Source: Pseudoduganella lurida
Lineage (GTDB): Bacteria > Pseudomonadota > Gammaproteobacteria > Burkholderiales > Burkholderiaceae_D
Direction of reading: 5' to 3'
Length of the DNA: 64,000 nucleotides
Assembly: GCF_007830455.1 (NCBI RefSeq)
Contig: NZ_VLLB01000011.1
Location: forward strand, 62,001 to 126,000
The position numbers and the translations under genes were made by a program. Under the pieces are notes generated by a model. It saw only the letters and a program-made list of their open reading frames with translations, was not told the origin of the DNA and ran no database searches. Of the stretch, positions 8,848-17,243 are shown piece after piece. Numbering within the stretch: the stretch's first letter is position 1; each line of letters starts with the position of its first letter.

Positions 8848-11010
8848 TCATTGCACGCCCATTTCCTTCAGCAGGTTGTCGGCCTTGTCCACATGCTGCA
8901 TGTTCCACAGGATGTAGCGCAGGTCCACCTGGATGTCGCGCGTGTTGGCCTTGTTGAAGTCCCAGTCCGAGATGATCGAATCGAGCGTGCCGTCGAAGGC
9001 CAGGCCCACCAGCTCGCCCTTCGCGTTCAGCGCCGCCGAACCCGAGTTGCCGCCGGTGATGTCCAGCGTGGCCAGGAAGTTCACGGGCACCGTCTTCAGC
9101 TTCGGATCGACGTACTTGCCGAATTGCTTCGCCTTGATCGCGTCCAGCTGCGGCTTCGGTGCGTTGAACTCGCCCTTGCCGGTGGCTTTCGCGACCACGC
9201 CGTTGACGGTGGTGAAGGCCGTCCAGGTGGTGCCGTCGGCGCCATGGTCACGCGCGGCGATATTGCCGTAGGTGACGCGCAAGGTGCTGTTGGCATCCGG
9301 GTACACGGCCTGGCCCTTCGTCTTCATGTAGGCGATCTTGGCCTTCATGTAGCTGCCGTAGGCTTGCTGGAGCTTGCCGGCCAGTTCCTCTTCCTGGGCT
9401 TCTTCCTTCAGGTCCGCGTCGTACAGGGCCACGGCGGCCTTGATGACGGCATCATTGCTGGACTGGAAGTCGGCCGGCTTCTTGCCCAGCCAGGCATCGC
9501 GCGCCGCAGCATCGGTCAGCTTGCTGCTGGCATACAGCTTGTCCAGCGCGGCGGACAGTTCCGCATCGCTCATGCCGGCGCGGATGCCCAGCGCCGCGTT
9601 GAACGCCGGCTTCTGCTCGGCGGCCGGCTGCGCCAGGTAGGCCTTCAGGTGGTGCATGGCGATGGCCTTGTCCACTTTCGGATCGAAGGTGCGCACCAGG
9701 GCGGTCACGCCGGACTTGATGCGCGGCAGGTCGCGCTCCTGGTAGCCCAGCTTGCGCTCGGCATCCGGCTTCTGCGCTTCGTTCGACAGGCGGTACAGCA
9801 TGCGCGCCGTCGTCAGCAGACGCGGCTGCGCGTAGCTGTAGTGGAAGTCGCGCTTCACGCCGGCATCGCGCTCGGCGATCAGGTGCTCGACATTCGCCAC
9901 GTCCTGCGCGTATTCGGCCTTGCGCTTCGCATCGGCGTTGATCCAGTTCTTCAGCTGCTCGTGCTCGGCCGTTTTACGCTGCAGGAAGTCGCTGTTGGCA
10001 TACGAGTCGATCATGCCCTGGCGGTTCTTGTAGTAGTTGTTGATGCCGGCCACCTGGCCCGCGTACTTCAGCGACAGGTCCTTGTTGTCCTTCGTCTCGC
10101 GGTCGATGATGGCAAGGTTGTCCGCCGAGGCCTTCACGAAGGCCGGGTAGAACCAGTCGAACGTGAACTGCACTTCGGACGGCAGGCGGTGGCGGTTGGT
10201 GCGGCCCGGGTAGCCCATGGCCATCACGAAGTCGCCTTCCTTCACGCCTTCCTTCGCCAGTTTCAGCACGTGCTGCGGCTGGTAGGGCACGTTATCCTTG
10301 CTGAAGTCGGCAGCCTTGCCGTCCTTGCTCACGTAGGCGCGGTAGAAGCCGTAGTCGCCCGTGTGGCGTGGCCACATCCAGTTGTCGGTGTCGCCACCGA
10401 ACTTGCCCACGCCGGCCGGCGGCGCATGCACCAGGCGCACGTCGCGGATTTCCAGCTGCTTGATCTGGTAGAACTCCAGGCCGCCGTAGAACGACGACAC
10501 GGTGCAGCGGTGGCCGGGATCCTTTTCGCAGGCGGCCTGCAGGGCCTTGCCGTTGTTCTCGATCGCATCGCTGCGCGCCTTGCCGGACAGCTTCGCCACC
10601 GCCGGCGTGACGACCTTGTCCGTCACGTTCAGCACTTCCTTCGTGACGAACACGCGGGTGCCTGGCGCGGCCGGCAGTTCCTCGGCCAGCGAGTGGGCGA
10701 CGAAACCGTTGGCCAGCAGGTCGCGCTCCGGCGTGGAGTTCTGCGCCACGCTGTTGTACACGCAGTGGTGGTTGGTGATTACGAGGCCCTGCGGCGACAC
10801 GAAGGACGCCGAACAGCCGCCCAGGCTGACGATGGCGCCGGCCGGGAATTCGGTCAGCTTCGTCAGGCTGTTCGGATCGAGCTTCAGGCCGGCGGCCTTC
10901 AGCTGCTTGGCGATCTGCGGCAGCTGCTGGGGCATCCACATGCCTTCGTCGGCGTACGCCACGTTGATGCTGGCGCTCAGGATGGCGAGCGCGAAGAGAG
11001 ATTTTTTCAT
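8848..11010 (-). CDS. S46-family dipeptidyl-peptidase (DPP7/DPP11-like)
   Basis: This 720-residue secreted serine peptidase starts at MKKSLFALAI with a signal peptide ending NVAYA. The chymotrypsin-like catalytic elements of family S46 are visible: His in ITNHHCVYNSV near residue 80 and Ser in GGNSGSAALN near residue 640. S46 enzymes release dipeptides from the N-terminus of oligopeptides in the periplasm, and the length fits the family. The frame extends 16 codons further upstream, but the signal peptide fixes the start. It is a single gene preceded by a perfect 11-bp inverted repeat about 100 bp upstream. Confidence 0.9.
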   Translation of the reverse strand: MKKSLFALAILSASINVAYADEGMWMPQQLPQIAKQLKAAGLKLDPNSLTKLTEFPAGAIVSLGGCSASFVSPQGLVITNHHCVYNSVAQNSTPERDLLANGFVAHSLAEELPAAPGTRVFVTKEVLNVTDKVVTPAVAKLSGKARSDAIENNGKALQAACEKDPGHRCTVSSFYGGLEFYQIKQLEIRDVRLVHAPPAGVGKFGGDTDNWMWPRHTGDYGFYRAYVSKDGKAADFSKDNVPYQPQHVLKLAKEGVKEGDFVMAMGYPGRTNRHRLPSEVQFTFDWFYPAFVKASADNLAIIDRETKDNKDLSLKYAGQVAGINNYYKNRQGMIDSYANSDFLQRKTAEHEQLKNWINADAKRKAEYAQDVANVEHLIAERDAGVKRDFHYSYAQPRLLTTARMLYRLSNEAQKPDAERKLGYQERDLPRIKSGVTALVRTFDPKVDKAIAMHHLKAYLAQPAAEQKPAFNAALGIRAGMSDAELSAALDKLYASSKLTDAAARDAWLGKKPADFQSSNDAVIKAAVALYDADLKEEAQEEELAGKLQQAYGSYMKAKIAYMKTKGQAVYPDANSTLRVTYGNIAARDHGADGTTWTAFTTVNGVVAKATGKGEFNAPKPQLDAIKAKQFGKYVDPKLKTVPVNFLATLDITGGNSGSAALNAKGELVGLAFDGTLDSIISDWDFNKANTRDIQVDLRYILWNMQHVDKADNLLKEMGVQ

Positions 11011-11112
11011 TCGAGTGTCGGAATAGTTGTCGGCGTCCCTGATGTGCCGCGACAGCAATGACGCCCCGCGGCGCGTGCCAGTATCCGCACCGCGTCCCCA
11101 TCCGTCAATCTT

Positions 11113-11142
11113 GAATTTCGTTCAGTTTGCCGAACGAAATTC
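11113..11142. promoter_or_regulatory. Perfect 11-bp inverted repeat, possible operator
   Basis: GAATTTCGTTC and GAACGAAATTC are exact inverse copies separated by 8 bp, located 103-132 bp upstream of the S46 peptidase start. There is no T-run beside them, so a protein-binding site or a stable mRNA hairpin is more likely than a terminator. Confidence 0.5.
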
Positions 11143-11154
11143 CGGCGCCCATGA

Positions 11155-11182
11155 AAAAGGCCGGCGCAATGGCCGGCCTTTT
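11155..11182 (-). terminator. Rho-independent terminator of the GlsB/YeaQ-type gene
   Basis: AAGGCCGGC/GCCGGCCTT stem with a six-base loop, flanked by A and T runs, so it can act on both strands. It lies 25 bp after the stop of the small membrane protein gene. Confidence 0.8.
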
Positions 11183-11207
11183 ACTGTGGCGCTGAAACTT
11201 TCTCAGC

Positions 11208-11477
11208 TTAGCGCGCCCTGCCGCGGAACACCAGGTTCACGATGGCCAGCAGGATCACGGCACCGAGGAACGACACGAGCAGCGACAGCGGGCTGAAGTC
11301 ATCGCCATTGATGGTGCCCGTGCCGAACAGTGGCGACAGCAGCCAGCCACCCAGCAGTGCGCCGACGATGCCGACCACCACGTTCAGGAACAGCCCTTGC
11401 TGGGCGTCCGTTTTCATCACGAGGCTGGCCAGCCAGCCGATAATGCCGCCGATAACGATCCAGATAATAAAGTTCAT
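11208..11477 (-). CDS. GlsB/YeaQ/YmgE-family stress membrane protein
   Basis: This 89-residue protein has three hydrophobic helices and glycine-rich turns: the opening WIVIGGIIGWLASLVMK, a VGIVGALLGGWLL segment and a final LGAVILLAIVNLVF. This is typical of the transglycosylase-associated/GlsB family of small stress-induced inner-membrane proteins. Two Met codons are possible. The second (MNFIIW) has AAGGGG at seven bases, while the first would overlap its ribosome site, so the second is chosen. It is divergent from another stress-like glycine-zipper gene at 11722, which suggests shared control from the 244-bp gap. Confidence 0.85.
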   Translation of the reverse strand: MNFIIWIVIGGIIGWLASLVMKTDAQQGLFLNVVVGIVGALLGGWLLSPLFGTGTINGDDFSPLSLLVSFLGAVILLAIVNLVFRGRAR

Positions 11478-11721
11478 GCTCATTCCCCTTGTGTATTCAC
11501 AGACCTGTCGTTGACGAAGAGCGGGGCCGGAGCCCTGCCGTGAGAAAAAGTGTAGGCGCGCCCGATACGGTGGTCCGTGCGCCAGCGAACGCAGTCAGGC
11601 CCTTGTGTTCGCCTTTCGTGGCGCGGGCTGTCCGTGCGCGCGACCGTGCGTGAGCGTACAGAGAGGAGAGACCCGGGCGCTTATCGTGGGTTCATTCCGA
11701 CTCCCATGAAAGGACATTGTT

Positions 11722-12855
11722 ATGAGCCAAGACAAGAATACCCGCCTCGTTACCGGCCTGTTCGCCGACCGTGCCAGCGCCGAGCGCGCCTATCACCACG
11801 CCACCGAGCGCGGCTATACGAAGGACGACATCAACGTGCTGATGTCCGACGATACCCGCAAGCGCTACTTCACCGGTGACGACACGATCGAAACGGAACT
11901 GGGCACGAAAGCGGCCGAAGGCGCCGGCATCGGTGCCGGCGTGGGCGGTGCGATCGGTGCGGCACTGGCCGCAGTGGCTGCCGTCGGTACCTCGCTGGTG
12001 CTGCCGGGCCTGGGCATCGTCATTGCCGGTCCGCTGGCCGCTGCCGTGGCCGGTGCCGGCGCGGGCGGCATCACGGGTGGCCTGCTGGGCGCGCTGATCG
12101 GTGCCGGTATTCCGGAAGAGCGCGTCAAGCACTATGAGGAAGGCCTGAAGCAGGGCGGCATCGTGATGGGCGTGAACGCCCGTTCGGATGAAGATGCGGC
12201 GCACCTGGAATCGGGCTGGAAGGACAATGCCGGCCAGCACGTGATCGGTACCGGCGTCGGCGCAGCCGGTGGTGCGGCGGCTGGCCTGGCGGCAGGTTCG
12301 CCGGCCGGCCCGATCGGCATGGCAGCCGGTGCCATCGTGGGCGGCATCGCCGGCGGCCTGGCAGGCAAGGGCGCGGCCGAAGTCGTCAACCCGAAGTCGG
12401 GTGACGATCTGAGCGATCACCACATGGCCACCGGCGTGGGTGCCGGCGGCGGTGCGATGGCCGGCATGGCCATCGGCGCGGCAGGCGGTCCGATCGGCAT
12501 GGCAGCGGGCGGCGCGATCGGTGCGATTGCCGGCGGCATTGCCGGCAAGGGTGTCGGCGGCCTGGTCAACCCGGCCGACGAGCAGCGCTACTGGCAGGAC
12601 CAGTACCGCAACGAGTCGTACTTCAACCCGGCGTACCAGTACGACGACTACGATCCGGCCTATTCGCTGGGCTACAACAGCCGCGGCAACTACCGTGGCT
12701 CGTGGGACCAGAACGAAACGCACCTGCGTGGCGACTGGGAACGCGTGAAAGGCCGTTCGCGCCTGTCGTGGGAAGAAGCCAAGGGCGCCAGCCGCGCCGC
12801 CTGGGACAAGGTGGAACGCGCGCTGCCGGGCGACTGGGACAAGGACGGTAAATAA
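11722..12855 (+). CDS. Glycine-zipper protein with stress-protein N-domain and internal duplication
   Basis: This 377-residue protein has an N-terminal domain (about 8-55, TGLFADRASAERAYHHATERG) of the general-stress-protein 17M/YflT kind. Glycine/alanine-rich membrane-type segments follow at 68-130. Two near-identical glycine-zipper repeats then occupy residues 173-223 and 234-284, both with GPIGMAAG and ending in VNP. The C-terminus has a Tyr/Asn-rich stretch and an amphipathic helix (about 337-367, WERVKGRSRLSWEEAKG). AAAGGA lies seven bases before the ATG. The role is unknown; envelope stress is a guess from the domain type and the divergent GlsB-like neighbour. Confidence 0.75.
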   Translation: MSQDKNTRLVTGLFADRASAERAYHHATERGYTKDDINVLMSDDTRKRYFTGDDTIETELGTKAAEGAGIGAGVGGAIGAALAAVAAVGTSLVLPGLGIVIAGPLAAAVAGAGAGGITGGLLGALIGAGIPEERVKHYEEGLKQGGIVMGVNARSDEDAAHLESGWKDNAGQHVIGTGVGAAGGAAAGLAAGSPAGPIGMAAGAIVGGIAGGLAGKGAAEVVNPKSGDDLSDHHMATGVGAGGGAMAGMAIGAAGGPIGMAAGGAIGAIAGGIAGKGVGGLVNPADEQRYWQDQYRNESYFNPAYQYDDYDPAYSLGYNSRGNYRGSWDQNETHLRGDWERVKGRSRLSWEEAKGASRAAWDKVERALPGDWDKDGK

Positions 12856-12868
12856 GCGCAGTAATTAA

Positions 12869-13930
12869 TCAAGTGTAGGAACCGGCCGGATGCGCCTTGC
12901 GGGGTGCGCCCGGCTTCAGCCGCAGGAGCGGCTGTTCGACGAGATACCAGCTGAGCAGGGCCAGCGGCAGCACGGCCGCGCCGGCCAGCAGGAACATGTG
13001 CCACGGCGACAACGGTGGCAGGTACCACACCAGCAGCGTCTGCACGGGCCAGCCGTACAGATACACCCCATACGATATATCCGGCAGCCGGTTGAAGCCC
13101 GCCAGCACTGGCAGCGGCGTGAGTGCCGCGTAGAACAGCAGGTAGCCGCCGCAGGTTGCCAGCGCCAGTTCCGCCCAGCGCGGCGAGAACATCGCTACAC
13201 CCAGTACGCATCCCGCCAGCACGGCGCCAACCGGCGTGAAGCGGCACCGTTCCCGATACAGGTAGAAACAGCCGCCGGCCAGGAACAGGCTCGCGAGGCG
13301 GACGATGGGATCGCCCAGCAGCAGCCGCAACGGCGTCCACGTGATCGGCAGGCCATAGCGCGTGGCCAGGTGCGTCAGCAGGGCCGCGACCGTCAGTGCC
13401 AGCCAGACGCGGCGCCGGCGGATGCCGCCCGCCAGTCCCATGCCCAGCACCCCCAGGTAGCAGGCGAACTCCCGCATGATCGTCCACATCGCGCCATTGA
13501 CCTGCGGGTAGGGCAGGCCGTCGAACACGGGCGGGAGGATGGGACCGTGCAGCACGGCCATTGCCAGCAGCACCTTGAGGCCGGAGAGCTCGGCAAAATA
13601 GCGCACGGGATCGGACCCCAGCGGCGCGACGAGGAATACGCATACGAGACTGGCCACGAGGAAGCCGGGATAGATGCGCAGCACGCGCTTGCGCAGGAAG
13701 GTCCATGCGGCCGGCGCGCTGTCCCAGCTCTGCACGATCAGGTAGCCGCTCAGCAGGAAGAAGCCGTCCACCGCCAGTTCACCAAACGACAGTGTGTGGA
13801 ACAGCCGGGTAAGGGGCTCGCGCTGGCGGGTGCCGTCCTGCAGTTCCGCCGCGTGGGACAGCAGCACGAGGAGCGCCAGCACCAGGCGCAGCAGGTTGAA
13901 GTTGTTGCGCCTTGCGGTGGGCAGGTCCAT
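12869..13930 (-). CDS. Acyltransferase family 3 (OafA-like) membrane protein, copy 1
   Basis: This 353-residue membrane-bound O-acyltransferase begins with NNFNLLRLVLALLVLLSHA and then GELAVDGFFLLSGYLIVQS, the usual acyltransferase-3 pattern in which the early His (SHA) is catalytic. About ten helices follow. Such enzymes move acyl groups, often acetyl, onto surface polysaccharides or lipids. The gene is a close paralogue of the next upstream gene (14051-15106), 120 bp away. No glycan-synthesis genes are near, so the acceptor is unknown. Confidence 0.85.
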   Translation of the reverse strand: MDLPTARRNNFNLLRLVLALLVLLSHAAELQDGTRQREPLTRLFHTLSFGELAVDGFFLLSGYLIVQSWDSAPAAWTFLRKRVLRIYPGFLVASLVCVFLVAPLGSDPVRYFAELSGLKVLLAMAVLHGPILPPVFDGLPYPQVNGAMWTIMREFACYLGVLGMGLAGGIRRRRVWLALTVAALLTHLATRYGLPITWTPLRLLLGDPIVRLASLFLAGGCFYLYRERCRFTPVGAVLAGCVLGVAMFSPRWAELALATCGGYLLFYAALTPLPVLAGFNRLPDISYGVYLYGWPVQTLLVWYLPPLSPWHMFLLAGAAVLPLALLSWYLVEQPLLRLKPGAPRKAHPAGSYT

Positions 13931-14050
13931 GGCGATCCCGTGGTGGGTGGCTGGACCTTCGAGTCTGGGATGCTCTGCACGCGGCGAGGCTGGCGCAACG
14001 CAAGCGATGCGTGCGCGCTGGCGCGCGACGCGCCGGCAGTTGGCGGCGGA

Positions 14051-15106
14051 TCAAGACGTGGTGAGCATCGCCGGCGCCCCGCCGCTGCCGCGCGGCTTCA
14101 GGCGCAACAGCGGCCACTCGACGCAGTACCAGCTGAGTGCGCCGAGGGGCAGCACCAGCAGCGTGGCCAGTGCCGCCAGCAGCCACGGCGATTGCGGTGG
14201 CAGGTACCACAGCAGCAGGATCTGCACGGGCCAGCCGTACAGGTAGACGCCGTACGAGATGTCCGGCAGGCGGTTGAACCGGGCCAGCAGCGGCCGTGGC
14301 GTCAGGGCGAAATACAGCAGCAGGTAGGCGCCTGCGGTGGCCAGCGCCGGCTCGGCCCAGCGCGCCGACCACATCGCCGGCAGCAGTATCCCTGTGGCGA
14401 CGAGTGCGCCGCGCGGCGTGTAGCGGATGCGCTCGCGGTACAGGTAGAAGCAGCCGCCGGCGCCGAACAGCATCGCCAGGCGGATGATGTGGTCGGCCAG
14501 CAGCGTGCGCAGGGTCCACGAAGCGACCGGCAGGCGCAGGGAGGCGAACAGGTAGACGAGCAGGCAGGCCAGCGTCAACCCCAGCCATACGCGCCGCCTG
14601 CGGATGCCGCCCGCCAGCCCGACAGTCAACACCGCCAGGTAGCAGGCGAACTCGCGAATGATCGACCACAGCGCGCCGTTGACGACGGGGTAGGGCAGGC
14701 CCTTGAACACGGGCGGCGTGACGGGACCGTACAGCGTGGCGATGCCGAGCGCGACCCGGCCGCCATCGAGCGCGGCGAAATAGCGCGCCGGCTCGCTGCC
14801 TAGCGGACCCACGATGACCACGCACACCAGGCAGGCCACCACGAAGCCGGGATAGATGCGCAGCACGCGCTTGCGCAGGAAGGCGAGCGCCTGCGGGGCG
14901 TTGTCCCAGCTCTGCACGATGAGGTAGCCGCTCAGGAGGAAGAAGCCATCGACGGCCAGCTCGCCGAACGAGAGGGTGTGGAAGAGCCGGGTCAGCAGCT
15001 CGCGGTGGCGGTCGCCATCCTGCATCTCCGGCGCATGGGACAGCAGCACCAGCAGCGCCAGCACCAGCCGCAACAGATTGAAGTTGTTCCGCCGCTCGGC
15101 CGCCAT
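14051..15106 (-). CDS. Acyltransferase family 3 (OafA-like) membrane protein, copy 2
   Basis: This 351-residue protein is colinear with the downstream copy over its whole length, sharing long identical runs such as RLFHTLSFGELAVDGFFLLS and DISYGVYLYGWPVQ. Charged and loop residues differ scattered throughout. It keeps the acyltransferase-3 features (SHA histidine, multiple helices). As the first gene of the pair it probably carries the promoter. The two copies look like an older tandem duplication that has since diverged. Confidence 0.85.
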   Translation of the reverse strand: MAAERRNNFNLLRLVLALLVLLSHAPEMQDGDRHRELLTRLFHTLSFGELAVDGFFLLSGYLIVQSWDNAPQALAFLRKRVLRIYPGFVVACLVCVVIVGPLGSEPARYFAALDGGRVALGIATLYGPVTPPVFKGLPYPVVNGALWSIIREFACYLAVLTVGLAGGIRRRRVWLGLTLACLLVYLFASLRLPVASWTLRTLLADHIIRLAMLFGAGGCFYLYRERIRYTPRGALVATGILLPAMWSARWAEPALATAGAYLLLYFALTPRPLLARFNRLPDISYGVYLYGWPVQILLLWYLPPQSPWLLAALATLLVLPLGALSWYCVEWPLLRLKPRGSGGAPAMLTTS

Positions 15107-15203
15107 GGCATCCGCCCCTGTGGTGACGAAATGGTTATTGGTTCAGTGGGAAATGTACGACGGGCCCGAGGATTCGGGCAAGCATTCGATGAAGCCCCCG
15201 GTC

Positions 15204-15361
15204 GAGCTCGTGTCACCCCATGGGGTCAGGCGCAGTGACACGAGCTGTGCTGTACCGAAGACTTGATCTCCAACGTGTTGTTTGGCCTCGTATTTTTTTT
15301 GGCACTTACACTAGTGCAGAGTTCGTGTCACTACGCCTGACCCCAAAAAGTGACACGAGCT
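15204..15361. repeat. Inverted pair of GTGTCAC palindromes (REPIN-like)
   Basis: Unit 1 (15205-15246) has arms AGCTCGTGTCAC/GTGACACGAGCT around a TGGGGTCAGGC core. Unit 2 (15320-15361) has arms AGTTCGTGTCACT/AGTGACACGAGCT around the reverse-complement core GCCTGACCCCA. The two units face each other about 73 bp apart, between the acyltransferase and YceI genes. Confidence 0.85.
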
Positions 15362-15378
15362 CGGCAGTAAGGGCGGGC

Positions 15379-15960
15379 TTACTCGGTGGCGATGGCTTCG
15401 ACCTGGATGGCCAGCTTCACTTCGGGGGCGAAGGCGGGCAGGCCGAAGGTGATGCCGAAGTCGGCACGGTTGAAGTCGGCGGTGGCGTTGGCGCCGCACA
15501 CTTCGCGCTTCAGGCGGGCGTTCTGCTCGCACTTGAAGCGGTCCACTTTGAGCTGCACGGGTTTCGTGACGCCATGCAGCGTCAGCTCGCCGTCGACGCC
15601 CACCAGCCTGTCGCCCTCGAACCTGAACGACTTGCTCTTGTAGGTCGCGGTGGGGAATTTCTCGGCGTCGAAGATGTCCGCCTTTTTCGCGTGGCCGTTC
15701 ATGCCGTCATGGCCGAAGTCGATCGAGTTGATGTCGATCTCGATGTCCAGGCTGCCCGTCTTGGCCGCGCGGTCCAGCGTGATCGTGCCCTTGCTGCTGT
15801 TGAACTTGCCGCGCCACAGCGACATGCCCTTGTGATCGGCCTCGAAGCTGGGGTAGGTGTGGCTCGGGTCGATGTTGTAGGTGGTGGCGCTGGCAAGGCC
15901 GGCGGCGGCCAGCAGGGTGGTGATCAGGGCGGTGGTCAGGGCGGTGCGTTTCATCTTCAT
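15379..15960 (-). CDS. YceI-family periplasmic protein, copy A
   Basis: This 193-residue protein has a signal peptide (about 1-25, LLAAGLASAT) followed by a complete YceI lipocalin-like barrel starting TYNIDPSHTYPSFEADHKGM. Family members bind polyisoprenoids such as ubiquinone-like lipids in the periplasm. It is the third gene in a cytochrome b561-YceI-YceI run, a common pairing that suggests a role near quinone or electron transfer. The second YceI gene lies 33 nt upstream and shares only the domain. Confidence 0.88.
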   Translation of the reverse strand: MKMKRTALTTALITTLLAAAGLASATTYNIDPSHTYPSFEADHKGMSLWRGKFNSSKGTITLDRAAKTGSLDIEIDINSIDFGHDGMNGHAKKADIFDAEKFPTATYKSKSFRFEGDRLVGVDGELTLHGVTKPVQLKVDRFKCEQNARLKREVCGANATADFNRADFGITFGLPAFAPEVKLAIQVEAIATE

Positions 15961-15993
15961 CGGTCTCCGAAGTTTTTGGTTTCTTGACAGTGC

Positions 15994-16536
15994 TTACTGG
16001 CTGACGACGTGGAACTTGATCGTCACGTCGTCGCCGACGATGCTGGTGTCCTTCCATTCGCCTTCGCCGATGCCGTAGGCCAGGCGCTTGATGGGGACGG
16101 CGCCGTCGAATACCTGCTTGCCGCCTTCCGTCTTGACGGTGACGGGGAAGGTCACGTCCGTGGCCTTGCCCTTGATCGTGAGCTTGCCGGTAACGGTCAG
16201 CTTGCCGGCGCCGGCCGGCTTGATGGCGCTGGAGATGAAGGTCGCCTTCGGGAACTGGGCGGCGTTGAACCACTCCTTCTTGGCCACTTCCTTGTTGTAG
16301 TCGGCATCGCCCAGGTCGAGGCTGGCCGTTTCCACTTCCACGGTGGCTTTCGAGGTTTCCGGCTTGGCGGCGTCGTAGTCGATCGCCACCTTGTGCTTGG
16401 TGAATTTGGCATCGACCGGCACGTTCATCTGCTTGAACGTGGCCGTGACGCTGGTCTTGGCGGGATCGGTCTTCAGCGCGGCGGCGCCGGCGGTCAGCGA
16501 CAGGCCGATCAGGGAGGCGAGCAGGATTTTCTTCAT
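15994..16536 (-). CDS. YceI-family periplasmic protein, copy B
   Basis: This 180-residue protein has a signal peptide (LLASLIGLSLTAGAAA) and a YceI domain beginning at about residue 22. Recognisable strands include VDAKFTKHKVAIDYD and ATVEVETASLDLGDADYN, and it ends VTIKFHVVSQ. A lipid or quinone-binding role in the periplasm is inferred from the family. It lies between the cytochrome b561 gene (27 nt upstream) and the other YceI gene, so it is the middle gene of the likely operon. Confidence 0.88.
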   Translation of the reverse strand: MKKILLASLIGLSLTAGAAALKTDPAKTSVTATFKQMNVPVDAKFTKHKVAIDYDAAKPETSKATVEVETASLDLGDADYNKEVAKKEWFNAAQFPKATFISSAIKPAGAGKLTVTGKLTIKGKATDVTFPVTVKTEGGKQVFDGAVPIKRLAYGIGEGEWKDTSIVGDDVTIKFHVVSQ

Positions 16537-16563
16537 GGGTTCTCCAGGGAAGTCGGAAAGCGG

Positions 16564-17121
16564 TCAGGGAAGCATGCGTTTGAGCACGTCGTCGCGGTCG
16601 ACGAAATGGTGTTTCAGTGCGGCGGCCACGTGCATGAACACGAGCGCGGCCAGGCCCATGTTCAGCCAGTAGTGAACGGGCTTGAGCGTGGCCTTCAGGT
16701 CCGGGTCGGCGGCAAAGGCAGCAGGGATCTGCCAGACGCCCAGGTACACGACGGGCACGCCGGCCGCCGTCGTGTACAGGTAGCCGGACAGCGGCACGGC
16801 AAACATCAGCACGTACAGCAGCACATGGGTGAAGTCGGCAGCCCTGACCTGCCACTGCGGCATGCTGGCCGGATGCGGCGGCGGGCGGTTGGCGCGGCGC
16901 CACAGCAGGCGCAGGGCCGCCAGGGCCAGCACCGTCACGCCCATCCACTTGTGCCAGGAAAAGTACTTCAGCTTGGTCGGCGTGAAGCCGGGAATATCGA
17001 CCATCACCAGCCCCATCGTGAAGGCGGCGACGATCAGCACGGCGATCAGCCAGTGCAGCAGCATGGCGGGTTTCGTGTAGCGCAGCATTTGTCGTTGGGC
17101 GAACTGTTGAGACTTTGGCAC
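16564..17121 (-). CDS. Cytochrome b561 family protein
   Basis: This 185-residue four-helix membrane protein has histidines placed as in the CybB family: HWLIAVLIVAA (helix 1), SWHKWMG (helix 2), THVLLYVLM (helix 3) and HVAAALKHH (helix 4). These are expected to bind two haem b groups and pass electrons to or from ubiquinone in the inner membrane. It heads the run with the two YceI genes, an association often seen in proteobacteria. Confidence 0.88.
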   Translation of the reverse strand: MPKSQQFAQRQMLRYTKPAMLLHWLIAVLIVAAFTMGLVMVDIPGFTPTKLKYFSWHKWMGVTVLALAALRLLWRRANRPPPHPASMPQWQVRAADFTHVLLYVLMFAVPLSGYLYTTAAGVPVVYLGVWQIPAAFAADPDLKATLKPVHYWLNMGLAALVFMHVAAALKHHFVDRDDVLKRMLP

Positions 17122-17177
17122 TGTAGCAGAGAAACTTTTCTTCTGCTCATCACCAATCGATCGCCCATCTTACTGGC

Positions 17178-17220
17178 AAAAAAGAACGGCAGCCTCCCGC
17201 CCCGGAGGGAGGAGGCTGCC
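17178..17220 (-). terminator. purB terminator
   Basis: GGCAGCCTCC/GGAGGCTGCC 10-bp stem at 17188-17220. On the minus strand it is followed by a T-rich run (A-run at 17177-17183 on the plus strand), 23 bp past the purB stop. Confidence 0.85.
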
Positions 17221-17243
17221 GTCGGCAGGTGTTACGGCAGGGC

